Below, piece after piece: positions 25,830 to 33,900 of a stretch of 40,082 nucleotides of DNA. This DNA is from Crocinitomicaceae bacterium (GTDB lineage Bacteria > Bacteroidota > Bacteroidia > Flavobacteriales_D > Crocinitomicaceae), in NCBI GenBank assembly GCA_024639405.1, contig JAHEIL010000018.1, forward strand, positions 1-40,082. Direction: 5' to 3'. The translations under genes and the position numbers were made by a program. Below the pieces are notes generated by a model that made no database searches, was not told where the DNA came from, and saw only the letters and a program-made list of their open reading frames with translations. Numbering within the stretch: position 1 is the stretch's first letter; each line of letters opens with the position of its first letter.

Positions 25830-26474
25830 TTATGGATTCTTGCGGTAAATTTCCCATTGACCTTCCACTTGTTCGTAAACAATACGATCGTGTAAACGAG
25901 ATGGCCTTCCTTGCCAAAACTCAACCAATGTTGGCGTTAAAGCATAACCTCCCCAATGCGGAGGACGCGGAACACTATCAGGAAATTGTTGTGCCAATGC
26001 TTCAACGCGTGCTTCTAACATTGTTCGGTCCTCTAATTTCTCTGATTGATGAGAAGCCCACGCTCCAATTTGACTTGCTCGAGGTCGAGATGCAAAATAA
26101 GCATCGCTAACTGCACTTGGTACTTTGCTACAGGTTCCTTCAATTCGAACTTGACGTTGTAAATTAGGCCAAAAGAACAACATCGAAGCGGTATTGTTGT
26201 GCATTAAATCTGTTCCTTTGTGACTATTATAATTGGTGTAAAACACAAATTGATTGTCCAACACTTCTTTTAAATACAAAATGCGTGAACTTGCTTGTAA
26301 TGCTGTATTTACGGTAGATAAAACAAATGCGTTCGGCTCAACTTGTTTCGTTTCGATGGCTTCAGAAAACCACGTTGAAAACAATTCAAAGGGTTGAGAA
26401 CCAAAGTTACCTTCTAAGCTTCCATGATCAAAATCTTTGTGATCATTGCGCATTTGTTCTAAAAAATCTTCCAT
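25830..26474 (-). CDS. pdxH: Pyridoxamine/pyridoxine 5'-phosphate oxidase
   Basis: A 214-residue FMN enzyme that oxidises pyridoxamine- or pyridoxine-5'-phosphate to pyridoxal phosphate. Clear family blocks: SSRILYLKEVLDNQFVFYTN, SHKGTDL, ASMLFFW, RQVRIEG, SRPRASQIGAWAS and the C-terminal PRPPHWGGY...EFWQGRPSRLHDR that binds FMN and PLP. Full length. Its ATG overlaps the DUF4494 stop by one base (TAATG). Confidence 0.97.
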   Translation of the reverse strand: MEDFLEQMRNDHKDFDHGSLEGNFGSQPFELFSTWFSEAIETKQVEPNAFVLSTVNTALQASSRILYLKEVLDNQFVFYTNYNSHKGTDLMHNNTASMLFFWPNLQRQVRIEGTCSKVPSAVSDAYFASRPRASQIGAWASHQSEKLEDRTMLEARVEALAQQFPDSVPRPPHWGGYALTPTLVEFWQGRPSRLHDRIVYEQVEGQWEIYRKNP

Positions 26475-27079
26475 TATTCCTCAGTAAATGAATCTTCTAA
26501 TTCACTTTCATCTGCGTCTTCATCATCTAACCCTTCTTCGATATCTTCATCATCAAAATCAGATCCTGGTGCTGAAAAAACTTTCCCTTTTGGTGCTGGT
26601 TCTTCTTCGATAGCTGCAACCATTGGTTTGCGTTCAATTTCGCGATCCAAATCTTCAGTATATGGGAAAATTTCAACTATCGGAGAAACTGTAATCGAAG
26701 GAATTTGAAAATCAACCATTAAGGTTGCTAAACTTTCTTTGATTCGATCGTAAGCATCTTTCACTGAGTGTGCAGAAACTAAAAAGTTTTGAGCAATTTT
26801 CTTTGATTTTTCTTCGTCAGCCCCTTCACTTTCGTACGTAATTTTCACTTTGTACCAAACATCGGCATCGTCATAAGCAAAAATATCGTGAATTTCAGTT
26901 CTTGAAATACCAACTACATTAAATTCTCCACGGATTACTGTTCCAAGTTCTTCATAAATGCGTGCTTCCGCATCTGTAAAAGTCATTGCTGCCAATAAAT
27001 ACGGTTCAGAAACACGTTTCAATGTTCCGTTGTCTAATTGTTTTGTATATTTTACTTTAACGGTAAACCAATTGTTCAT
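26474..27079 (-). CDS. DUF4494 protein with acidic C-terminal tail
   Basis: A 201-residue protein of the Bacteroidota family DUF4494, function unknown. ATG at 27077-27079 is chosen because the family begins with NNWFTVKVKYTKQ; the frame is open further upstream but that part is not conserved-looking. Core features: 'AMTFTDAEARIYEELG', 'VVGISRTEIHDIFAYDDADVWYKVKI' and a repeated 'FLVSAHSVKDAYDRIKESLATLM' half. The last ~30 residues are almost entirely Asp/Glu, a disordered acidic tail. Predicted cytosolic. Translationally coupled to pdxH. Confidence 0.88.
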   Translation of the reverse strand: MNNWFTVKVKYTKQLDNGTLKRVSEPYLLAAMTFTDAEARIYEELGTVIRGEFNVVGISRTEIHDIFAYDDADVWYKVKITYESEGADEEKSKKIAQNFLVSAHSVKDAYDRIKESLATLMVDFQIPSITVSPIVEIFPYTEDLDREIERKPMVAAIEEEPAPKGKVFSAPGSDFDDEDIEEGLDDEDADESELEDSFTEE

Positions 27080-27110
27080 AGTTACTTTTTTTGAAATGTT
27101 GTATAAGGTA

Positions 27111-27118
27111 CAAAGATA
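27111..27118 (-). promoter_or_regulatory. Possible -7 element for DUF4494-pdxH-M16
   Basis: TATCTTTG on the minus strand (27118-27111), 31 bases before the chosen DUF4494 start, supports that start over the longer frame, which would begin upstream of the promoter. No TTG at the expected -33 position. Confidence 0.4.
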
Positions 27119-27195
27119 ATCAATGAAACGAGTTGAATTTAATGATTTCAAAAACTTTTTTCGTCTGCAGTTGTTTGAATGTAAAAGAACGATTA

Positions 27196-27885
27196 ATGAA
27201 AACAACTTTAATTATTGGAGCAACTTCAGCAGTTGGGAAAGCGTTAGCACAAATTGCAATTAACGAAGGAAATAACGTAATTACTATGTCGCGAACTTCG
27301 CCTGAAATCGCTGGTACAACTTCCTATATTTATGATTTAATGGATCCGCACTCTTTTCCAATAGTAGATGGAACAATTGATCAATTGATTTATTGCCCAG
27401 GAACGATTAATTTGAAACCATTTCGCTCGTTGAAACAAGAAGATTTTCAGCAAGATTTAAACATAAATGTTCTAGGAGCAATTCAAGTTATTCAGCATTT
27501 TTTACCGAATTTATTGGCTTCACCAGCAGCTTCTGTAGTTTTGTTCAGCACTGTTGCGGTACAAGTTGGTATGCCTTATCATGCATCCATTGCAGTAAGT
27601 AAAGGCGCTATCGAAGGATTAACACGAAGTTTAGCTGCTGAATACGCTTCCAAAATTCGTTTTAATTGCATTGCTCCTTCGTTGACAGATACACCTTTGG
27701 CAGGACGCTTATTGAGTTCACCAGAGAAAAAAGTTGCGAATGGTGAGCGTCACCCGATTAAACGCGTTGGAGAAGCAAGTGATTTAGCAGAAATGGCTGC
27801 GTTTTTAATGAGCGATAAATCCAGTTGGATAACTGGACAAATCATGCACGTTGATGGTGGAATGTCTAATTTAAAAATAAATTGA
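27196..27885 (+). CDS. SDR-family protein lacking the catalytic tyrosine
   Basis: A 229-residue classical-length short-chain dehydrogenase/reductase fold. ATG at 27196 begins the Rossmann strand directly (MKTTLIIGATSAVG); the 21 codons upstream are out of place. The NAD(P) loop GATSAVG and the late IAPSLTDTPL and HVDGGMS blocks are normal. At the active site the usual YxxxK reads IAVSK: lysine is present but Ile stands at the tyrosine position, and the nearest Tyr is eight residues before the lysine. It may therefore be a non-canonical or non-catalytic SDR. The DUF2805 gene follows at once, so they form a pair. Confidence 0.85.
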   Translation: MKTTLIIGATSAVGKALAQIAINEGNNVITMSRTSPEIAGTTSYIYDLMDPHSFPIVDGTIDQLIYCPGTINLKPFRSLKQEDFQQDLNINVLGAIQVIQHFLPNLLASPAASVVLFSTVAVQVGMPYHASIAVSKGAIEGLTRSLAAEYASKIRFNCIAPSLTDTPLAGRLLSSPEKKVANGERHPIKRVGEASDLAEMAAFLMSDKSSWITGQIMHVDGGMSNLKIN

Positions 27886-27887
27886 GC

Positions 27888-28169
27888 GTGAAAAATACAA
27901 GTTTCTCACCTGCTGATACAGACCGCATCATAGAAATGGCGTGGGAAGACCGCACACCGTTTGATGCTATTCAGGCGCAGTTTGGTTTAGCGGAAGCAGA
28001 CGTGAAGCAGTTAATGAAGCGTGAATTAAAGTTCAAAAGCTATGTTTTGTGGCGCGAACGTGTTGAAAATTGTCAGACAAAACACCTAAAAAAACGCTCT
28101 TCTGATATTGATCGTTTTAAGTGTAATTTACAGCGAACAATCAGTAACAATAAAATTTCGAAACGTTAA
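27888..28169 (+). CDS. DUF2805 / TIGR03643-like small protein
   Basis: A ~93-residue protein with the signature 'RIIEMAWEDRTPFDAIQAQF', then GLAEADVKQLMKRELK and SYVLWRERV, which I recognise as DUF2805/TIGR03643 (function unknown). The pattern of short helices with 'AIQAQFGLAEADVKQLM' resembles a helix-turn-helix, so nucleic-acid binding is possible. The C-terminal ~30 residues are basic and less conserved-looking. Start GTG at 27888 is chosen; TTG at 27882, overlapping the SDR stop, would add two residues. Its position just after the SDR implies co-expression. Confidence 0.8.
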   Translation: MKNTSFSPADTDRIIEMAWEDRTPFDAIQAQFGLAEADVKQLMKRELKFKSYVLWRERVENCQTKHLKKRSSDIDRFKCNLQRTISNNKISKR

Positions 28170-28215
28170 GAAGCACCTCATCTGGAAATCATTTTGAAAC
28201 AAATGGTTTAAAAAG

Positions 28216-28246
28216 TTGACGAATTCATGTTTCAAAATTACCTTTG
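28216..28246 (+). promoter_or_regulatory. Bacteroidota-type promoter for rluF
   Basis: TTG at 28216-28218, a 20-base spacer and TACCTTTG at 28239-28246 are a full match to the Bacteroidota consensus. The start codon lies 12 bases beyond, implying a very short leader. Confidence 0.75.
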
Positions 28247-28258
28247 TAAGAAAAACAG

Positions 28259-29011
28259 ATGTCAGAGCAACCCTCGATTCGAATCAATAAATACTTAAGT
28301 GAAATTGGATTTTGCTCGCGAAGAGCGGCCGATAAATTGATTGATGAAGGTCGTGTTACAATCAATGGTAAAGTACCAGAAATGGGAACAAAAGTGGTGC
28401 CTGGTGATGAAATCTGTGTTGATGGTAAAACCATTGAACAAGCTAAAGAAGCGCCAGTTTACATTGCATTTAACAAGCCAGTTGGCATTGTTTGCACAAC
28501 TGACACACGGGTTGAACGGAACAATATCATTGATTATATCAAGTTTCCAACCCGTATTTTTCCGATTGGGCGCTTAGACAAACCAAGTGAAGGCTTGATT
28601 TTTTTAACCAACGACGGCGACATTGTAAACAAAATATTACGGGCACGAAATAACCACGAAAAAGAATACATTGTTTCGGTTGACCGCCCAATAACAGCCC
28701 AATTCATTCACCAAATGGCCAATGGTATTCCAATATTAGATACGGTTACGCGCAACTGCGAAGTGGAACAATTGAGTCGATTTACGTTTAGAATTGTATT
28801 AACACAAGGACTGAACCGCCAAATTCGTCGCATGTGTGAATACCTTGAATATGAAGTTATCAAGTTGAAACGCATTCGTATTATGAATGTTCAGTTAGAT
28901 GTTCCATTAGGAAAATGGCGCCATTTAACACCTGATGAATTGAACCAACTCAATGAGTTAATTGCAAATTCTTCCAAAACAGTGGAAGACAGCAGCGAAG
29001 AAATGGATTGA
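28259..29011 (+). CDS. rluF: 23S rRNA pseudouridine synthase RluF
   Basis: A 250-residue pseudouridine synthase of the RsuA/RluB/E/F group. N-terminal S4 RNA-binding domain (residues about 7-60, '[20 protein letters not shown]'), then the catalytic domain with [12 protein letters not shown] and [10 protein letters not shown], Asp107 being the catalytic residue, and a final [17 protein letters not shown] block. The combination best fits RluF, which modifies U2604 (and in E. coli also tRNA-Tyr U35). The ~25-residue tail is Asn/Glu/Ser-rich and probably disordered. It has its own promoter. Confidence 0.93.
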   Translation: MSEQPSIRINKYLSEIGFCSRRAADKLIDEGRVTINGKVPEMGTKVVPGDEICVDGKTIEQAKEAPVYIAFNKPVGIVCTTDTRVERNNIIDYIKFPTRIFPIGRLDKPSEGLIFLTNDGDIVNKILRARNNHEKEYIVSVDRPITAQFIHQMANGIPILDTVTRNCEVEQLSRFTFRIVLTQGLNRQIRRMCEYLEYEVIKLKRIRIMNVQLDVPLGKWRHLTPDELNQLNELIANSSKTVEDSSEEMD

Positions 29012-29044
29012 TCAAATCTTTTAGGCACTTGAGAATGCTTTCCA

Positions 29045-29075
29045 TTGCTATCTTCATCGCGAGATTATAACTTTA
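29045..29075 (+). promoter_or_regulatory. Possible promoter for the 29085 gene
   Basis: TTG at 29045-29047, 20-base spacer, TAACTTTA at 29068-29075: the last base of the -7 element differs from TAnnTTTG. Very short leader to the start at 29085. Confidence 0.4.
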
Positions 29076-29084
29076 ATAGAAATT

Positions 29085-29405
29085 ATGGTAATCAGTATTA
29101 CAAAAATAACGTTGCACAATTATAGAAGATTTTTTGCATTTTTTAGATTTAACGGGCAAATCATTAATGAATTAAAAAATTCTCCTTGTAAAAACTATAA
29201 AATCACAGGAAGTTGGAATTTAAAAACATGGTACACCATGACCTTGTGGGAAGATGATGTCGCAATTGATGCATTTTATAGAAGTGGTATGCATTTAGAA
29301 GCCATGCAACAAGCGCACTTGTTTTCTTCAAAAATCTCAAGTAAAAGAATAAAGGGAAGTCAATTAATTTCGTGGAAAGAAGGAAAGAAAATTGTCAATA
29401 AATAA
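29085..29405 (+). CDS. Small conserved protein, possibly dimeric alpha/beta-barrel (monooxygenase-like)
   Basis: A 106-residue cytosolic protein. 'GSWNLKTWYTMTLWEDDVAI' followed by 'FYRSGMHLEAMQQ' resembles the strand-helix pattern of small dimeric alpha+beta-barrel proteins (ABM/DUF3291/CrtA-like), with a His in a GMHLEAM helix; similar unnamed proteins are common in Flavobacteriia. No catalytic assignment is possible. It is a real gene by coding character and spacing: 73 bases after rluF and convergent, by 2 bases, with the VOC gene. Confidence 0.65.
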   Translation: MVISITKITLHNYRRFFAFFRFNGQIINELKNSPCKNYKITGSWNLKTWYTMTLWEDDVAIDAFYRSGMHLEAMQQAHLFSSKISSKRIKGSQLISWKEGKKIVNK

Positions 29406-29407
29406 AC

Positions 29408-29833
29408 TTACAGTTTTTCATCAAATTCAATCATCCATTCAATACCGTATTTATCCCGTAACATTCCAAAATAAGTATTCCATGGACTTTCTGAAATTGG
29501 CATTTCGATTTGCCCATCTTTAGATAATCCGTTAAAAAAAACAGTCGCTTCCTCTTTACTTACTGTATTCAAAACAATTTTACTTCTATTTTCATTCTCA
29601 TTGGTTCTGCCCATAAATTCAGGCACATCATTCGCCATTAAAACACTGTTACCTATTGGTAAAGATATGTGCATTATTTTTTCAGCTTCATGTTCAGGAA
29701 TTGGCATCTCTTCACTTGCTAAATCTTTGAAACGAATTATTTTAGAGAAATTACCTCCAAAAATAGATTGATAAAAAGTAAATGCTTCTTCTGCATTTCC
29801 ATTGAAATTAATATGAGGGTTAATCTGTAGCAT
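29408..29833 (-). CDS. VOC family protein (PhnB-like)
   Basis: A 141-residue member of the vicinal-oxygen-chelate superfamily, PhnB/YqcI-like. Hallmarks: 'INPHINFNGNAEEAFTFYQS', IFGGNFSKI, IMHISLPIGNSVLMAND and the closing WNTYFGMLRDKYGIEWMI. Proteins of this group are often annotated glyoxalase/bleomycin-resistance-like or 3-demethylubiquinone methyltransferase-like; true function is mostly unknown. It lies 27 bases beyond the repeat-protein gene and may be read from its transcript. Convergent with the 29085 gene. Confidence 0.88.
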   Translation of the reverse strand: MLQINPHINFNGNAEEAFTFYQSIFGGNFSKIIRFKDLASEEMPIPEHEAEKIMHISLPIGNSVLMANDVPEFMGRTNENENRSKIVLNTVSKEEATVFFNGLSKDGQIEMPISESPWNTYFGMLRDKYGIEWMIEFDEKL

Positions 29834-29860
29834 ATTTGTAAATAAATGTTTGATTATTAT

Positions 29861-30949
29861 TTAAAAACTTTCGAATTTTCGTCCATTAGTAAATACAAAG
29901 AACGAATTATTAAAGAGTTTTACTAATACGGCATTGCTGTATATTTGGTATTCTGCATCTTGCTGCATCGTTAATTCATGTACCCGTTGATTCATTAAAG
30001 CGCTAACACCTCCAATTACATTTCTAAAGGCAAACACATTGTTTTTCAAGATATAATCTTTTGGCATAAAATTACTGACACGAATTTTGGCATCATTCTG
30101 ATAAGCATATACAAATGAATTCTCTCCCCAAATGGCTAAATCGTCTTTTACTTCCCAAAATGTAGCAGAAAAATTAGATAATTCATTTTTCATACCGTTT
30201 TTATAGTGCATCAAATTACCATTCAAATCTTCGTACACAACAAACCCTCTACCCGCTTTATATTTTTTCAAATAAAACTGCTCAACATCTGTAAAAACTC
30301 CATTTTCAAATACGGTAAATGTTCGCGTTGTGGGATCATTGTAACAAAGAATATCTGTTCCTGCTTCAAATTCGATGCCAGCTGTCCAAACGCCAATGTC
30401 GTAAATTTTACCACGCCAAAATACTTTGTAAAAATCGCCATTGTCTTTAAACGCAATGATGTTGTCGCCAATACAAACCGGCATGTATTGTTCTCCTGTA
30501 ACCGTATACAATGGATAAATTTCTCCATTCCAATATGCACTCACAGTATTGTAACGTGTATCTTCGTAGACTATTACACTGTCCTTCACAACATAATCCC
30601 CTGCAAAATAGGTTAAAGTTTGTAATTTTCCTGCGTCCCACATGTTCAACGTTGCACCAATGCTGTAAGCTAACAAATGATCAGATACTTCGTATTTCAC
30701 GTTCAAATTCGTAATATCTTTTCGTTCTTTTCCATCGTAAACTCGTAAATTTCCACGCGTATCTAAATAGGCAACCAATTCATCACCTGCTTTAAATTCT
30801 TTAATCAATTGAAATTCTAATTGCTTGAAATTTCCATTGTCAAATGTTTTAAAGTAATTGTTAAAATCAACAAAAGGCATCACTGTTTGTGCCACACTTT
30901 TGTTAGGCAAGAACCAAAAAACACAAGCAACTAAGAAAAGATGTTTCAT
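29861..30949 (-). CDS. Periplasmic/secreted protein built of ten ~35-residue repeats
   Basis: A 362-residue exported protein with signal peptide (cleavage near SVAQ, residue 20). I recognise no family. The whole mature chain is a tandem of ten units, each with an aromatic strand (as in LVAYLD, LLAYSI, VIVYED, IIAFKD, FVVYED), then a second strand and a N/D-G turn, often N-G-K/E. The turn glycines or their equivalents fall at residues 39, 73, 107, 142, 180, 217, 252, 286, 321 and 356, a period of 34-38. This suggests a beta-propeller or solenoid. There is no T9SS tail. It starts 2 bases after the CotH-protein stop, so the two are one unit. Confidence 0.75.
   Translation of the reverse strand: MKHLFLVACVFWFLPNKSVAQTVMPFVDFNNYFKTFDNGNFKQLEFQLIKEFKAGDELVAYLDTRGNLRVYDGKERKDITNLNVKYEVSDHLLAYSIGATLNMWDAGKLQTLTYFAGDYVVKDSVIVYEDTRYNTVSAYWNGEIYPLYTVTGEQYMPVCIGDNIIAFKDNGDFYKVFWRGKIYDIGVWTAGIEFEAGTDILCYNDPTTRTFTVFENGVFTDVEQFYLKKYKAGRGFVVYEDLNGNLMHYKNGMKNELSNFSATFWEVKDDLAIWGENSFVYAYQNDAKIRVSNFMPKDYILKNNVFAFRNVIGGVSALMNQRVHELTMQQDAEYQIYSNAVLVKLFNNSFFVFTNGRKFESF
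29867..30874 (-). repeat. Ten-unit ~35-residue beta repeat in the exported protein
   Basis: Pattern per unit: hydrophobic-x-aromatic-x-[D/N], 8-10 residues, hydrophobic-aromatic-x-N-G-[K/E]-x-x-x-L/I. Period about 35 residues (about 105 bases). Units 8 and 9 have lost the turn glycine (ND, NQ). DNA-level identity between units is low, so the repeat is old. Confidence 0.75.
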
Positions 30950-30951
30950 AC

Positions 30952-33900
30952 TTAATATTTTACAAAAGGCTTCTGATCCATCAATCCATCTTGTAAGATC
31001 CGCACAAAGTAATAACCATTAGCAAACGATGAAACATCGAATTTAGTACCTACTTTAGAATAATATGTGTCAATTTCATACGTTTGTACCAATTTTCCTT
31101 GTAAGTCGATAAATTGAATGGTTGTTATATTCGAAGAATTCGTAGCATTGTTAAAAACCACGGTTAATGAATTCGATGTTGGATTTGGATATAAGTAAAG
31201 ATTTTGTCCTTCAGGTAAAACTGGACAAGGTGAAAAATCAACTCCTGGAGACCCACCTTGACAGCCAGCAAACCAAGCTTCTGGTAAAGCTTGATTATTT
31301 AATGACTTATTATATTCCAATGTATAATCGTCATTCATTGGCGAAGATGGCCATGGATTCATTGAATTATACACTACACTTGCAACCAATTTACCGCTTG
31401 CGTCAAATAACCGCAATGCTTCATTGTTACTCAATCCAAAATTAAAGTTTCCAGAAATATTAGTAATGCCATAACGCGAATTAAATCGAATGCTATCGTT
31501 TGTAAACACCCAAATTTCAGAGGGCCCCAACGTGATCGCTGGAAGGTTAAATACATGGTTATCTTTTTGATCTTTAAAGGTAAAACCATTCAATGAAACC
31601 GGGAGCGAAGAAGTGTTTTTTACTTCAAACCAATCACCTGCATTGTTCAATGCAAAGACACTGTTGTAATTAATTTCATTAAACACTAATTTTTCATTAC
31701 ATGGCGAATAGGCTTTTCCTGGTGATCCACCGATGCAACCACAGAACCAAATCGATGCATCTGTTTGATTTGTTGCACTTTTACTGTTTTCTAACGTTCT
31801 TCCAAATCCATCTGCACACTTTGGAAATGGATAATCATCCGCATAATAATAGGTTAGCGCTAACTTTTCTTTACCATTGAATATGAAAATCGAATCTTCT
31901 TTGTTGTTCCATGTAAAGCCTGTTCCACCAACATAATTCATTACTGTAGGATACTGAAGTTTGAACAGTGATGTATCTTCACAAACGACTAAATAACCAT
32001 TTACAGGAATAATTGTTTGATTAGGAAATTGAAATTTATCGTAATGATTGTTGGATTTAACCGACCAATTGGTCAAATTCAATGGCGTTGAACCATAGTT
32101 ATGTAATTCAATCCAATTTCCGCCATTTATCGTTGGGTCTGGATTGTAATGAATTTCAGAAATGGCTAATTTCAAAGGCTCAGTTTCCCCCTCAAAAATA
32201 GCAACATAAGTACTATTTGAAGGAATATTTAATTCAATGCTGTTACTATCTAAATCTCCAGCAGGAATTATGTTATTATTTTGCCAATTGCTAAATGTAA
32301 AACCTGGATTTGCTACAGCTGTTATTTGAACAGGTACTCCATCAAAATAAACACCTGTCCAAGGTAATGTTTCAGGAACTATCGTTGAAATTTTGATGTA
32401 TCCAGCATTAGCTGGTTGCACATTTAACGTAACATTTACTTGTTTTACTAAATTAAATTCGCTCACAATTTGAGAACGAACAACATTGTTTCTAGGATAT
32501 AAATTATTAATCAGGGTCGTTCTGTAATTGGTATACGTCGCCATTCCACCTGTCACATCATTCGTCCATTTTTGAAAGTGACGAGGCATTTCTGGAATTA
32601 ATTGCTGATACATTGTATCCAAAATTGGCATGAAATACGAAGGCTTAAATACAGTATTCATCAAATCAGCATAACGATTGACAAAATTATTTTTAAATGT
32701 GGTGTTTTGAATCAAACCATCGTACAATTGCCAATAAGGATTTGGTTGATTGTTGTACCTGAAATAATCGAATATATTGGAATTGTAATCTGTCCAACCG
32801 CCCAAACCAAGTTCCATATCTTGCAAGAAAAAACGCCATTTATTATCTGTTGTTCGCGTTCGAGCAATTTTCATATTGTTATAGATCCAATCGACATTCG
32901 CAAACCAATTCTCTGCAGACAGGTAATCTGTAAAATTCTTTAAATCTAATTTTTGATCACATTTCTTGTAATAATCTGAATTTGTTGGATTGTATTGTGT
33001 TACAAAATCTTTCATGTTGTAAAAGCCTGTATCAGAACCTTCAACAGTTCTCAATACACCTGCCCCATAAAAATAACTCACTGATAACAAATCCAAGCTG
33101 TCTGGATTGTTGCCATAATTAGTTTCAAAATAACCTTCATTCGCTTTCTCGCGCAATTCATACACACCAAAATACTGCCCATTTACAAAAGCAATAACTG
33201 GCGTATAGGCTTGTGAATTCGCATTCGTTTGTCGCATGATTCGCATGAAGGTAGCATCTTTTTGCGGGTATGTATTCCAAAAATTACTTCCGTTACGTAA
33301 ATAAAAAGCATCAAATTTCTGGATATAACTTTTTTCTTCAATCAACGGATAGTGAATAGGATCGCCTGTCCCAAACAATTTATTTGCCGGTTCAATGGTT
33401 ACACTGTGTTGAGGATTTGAGCGACTTCCTCCAGCTCCACCATCTGGTTTAATGGATGCTTTCGTTTCAAATTGTTTGACTTTGTTTTTATCAAAGTATT
33501 CAATCACACATGCTTTTTTCCAATCTGTATTGTAATTATCAAAAATTCCATTCGCACCATATAAATTTGCAGGATCTGTTGAAATTGAAATAACAGGAAG
33601 CGTGAAATTTTCATTGAATAAATATGTTTCTGTGGCAATTTCACTAGGCAATAGATTAGCAATTATTGGAAAACAAATCACTTTGAGTACTTTACTACTA
33701 CTTATATTGATTGGCCCTGTTACTAAGGGTGAAGCAATTGTTGGAGTTGAGCCATTCAACGTATAACGCAATTGACCTCCTGAAGTGGAATTATTTTGTA
33801 TCGTTACAGAAGTAGCTGTGGTAATAAATCCACCATCTATTTTGATCGTTGGTGTTTGTTCAAAACCTGCAAATGAAGGTGAAGTATTGTTAGATGCATT

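Noticed and set aside
28186-28209. Inverted repeat AAATCATTT / AAATGGTTT after the DUF2805 gene
   Set aside because: Nine pairs, but nearly all A-T with one wobble and no T run after it; overlaps the run-up to the rluF promoter. Too weak to call a terminator.
26474-29405. Search for a defence or toxin-antitoxin module around the small genes
   Set aside because: The small genes resolve to DUF4494, DUF2805 and an alpha/beta-barrel-like orphan beside housekeeping enzymes; no nuclease, toxin or mobility gene is present.
30206-30616. 136-codon open frame on the plus strand
   Set aside because: It lies wholly antisense to the repeat protein, which has a signal peptide and regular repeats; the antisense product has an unnatural composition.
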